From the NCBI GenBank assembly GCA_934630485.1, contig CAKTWD010000080.1:1-7445 (forward strand): DNA of 7,445 nt, in the 5' to 3' direction. Below, in pieces: positions 7,235 to 7,445 of this stretch. Both the position numbers and the translations under genes were made by a program. The notes under the pieces were generated by a model. That model did no database searches, had not been told where the DNA came from, and saw only the letters and a program-made list of their open reading frames with translations. How positions within the stretch are numbered: position 1 is the stretch's first letter; every line of letters begins with the position of its first letter. Origin of the DNA: an uncultured Eggerthellaceae bacterium. Its GTDB lineage: Bacteria > Actinomycetota > Coriobacteriia > Coriobacteriales > Eggerthellaceae.

Positions 7235-7445
7235 TTAGAAGACGGGAACGACTGCGCCGGCGTAGGTGTCATTGATGTACGTGCGAACCTCGTCGGACGT
7301 GATTGCTTTCACAAGAGCCTTAATCTTATCAGAATCCTGGTTGCCATCCTTCACGACCAGTACATTTGCATAAGCTTCAGCGGCGAGCGAGGTAGCGGAC
7401 TCGGTTGCAAGGGCCTCGGAGGTCTTGAAGCCAGCGGGGATTGCG
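7235..7445 (-). CDS. metQ: Methionine-binding lipoprotein MetQ (NlpA family), C-terminal 69 residues only
   Basis: The reverse strand is open from the right edge to a TAA at 7237-7235, giving 69 whole codons. The text matches the end of NlpA/MetQ substrate-binding lipoproteins: AEAYANVLVVKDGNQDSDKIKALVKAITSDEVRTYINDTYAGAVVPVF resembles the family's usual 'YaNvlvvr...kikkLv.al.SdevkkfI...Y.GavvP.f' ending (written here in short pieces: AYANVLVV, ITSDEVRTYIND, YAGAVVPVF). MetQ is anchored outside the membrane, captures methionine and hands it to MetI. The signal peptide, lipobox and most of the binding domain lie beyond the window, as does any promoter or SAM-responsive leader of the operon. 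It is the first of the three transporter genes seen here, 30 nt upstream of metN. Confidence 0.92.
   Translation of the reverse strand, partial: AIPAGFKTSEALATESATSLAAEAYANVLVVKDGNQDSDKIKALVKAITSDEVRTYINDTYAGAVVPVF

Overview
The window is ordinary-looking chromosomal DNA from a bacterium of moderate-to-high GC content, with tightly packed genes. Several traits together suggest an anaerobic actinobacterium of the Coriobacteriia type (Eggerthella/Slackia-like): a polytopic membrane protein resembling the actinobacterial DUF6541 group, a LuxS of the 'DHLRL.PGIYVSRKD' branch shared with Clostridia and Bacteroides, a SWIM-SNF2 helicase, and a short MetN. This placement is an inference from protein style. 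No rRNA or other marker gene is present to confirm it.

Layout. (1) Positions 1-2912, minus strand: a large SWIM zinc finger/SNF2 helicase gene whose 3' end lies beyond the left edge; it is open through all 970 codons present. (2) Positions 2922-4967, minus strand: a many-pass membrane protein with GT-C-glycosyltransferase-like features. It lies 9 nt upstream of the helicase gene, so the two are probably co-transcribed. (3) Positions 4968-5131: a divergent intergenic region with a 12-bp perfect palindrome, a possible promoter toward luxS and a strong luxS ribosome binding site. (4) Positions 5132-5620, plus strand: luxS. (5) Positions 5621-5775: a terminator cluster with one strong plus-strand hairpin after luxS and two stacked hairpins that end the converging operon. 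(6) Positions 5776-7445, minus strand: the methionine ABC importer operon metQ-metN-metI. The N-terminal half of metQ lies beyond the right edge.

How the genes work together. LuxS cleaves S-ribosylhomocysteine to homocysteine, the direct methionine precursor, and releases DPD, the precursor of autoinducer-2. MetQNI imports methionine. The right half of the window is therefore a small sulfur-amino-acid/activated-methyl-cycle neighbourhood, arranged as convergent units separated by terminators. The left half pairs a nucleic-acid motor with an envelope-type membrane protein; nothing in the sequence explains why they share an operon.

I found no mobile element, CRISPR array, tRNA, rRNA or phage gene, and no convincing undescribed system. 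The points most worth a second look are the MetN without a C-terminal NIL domain, the SNF2/GT-C-like gene pair, and the palindrome in the divergent promoter region.
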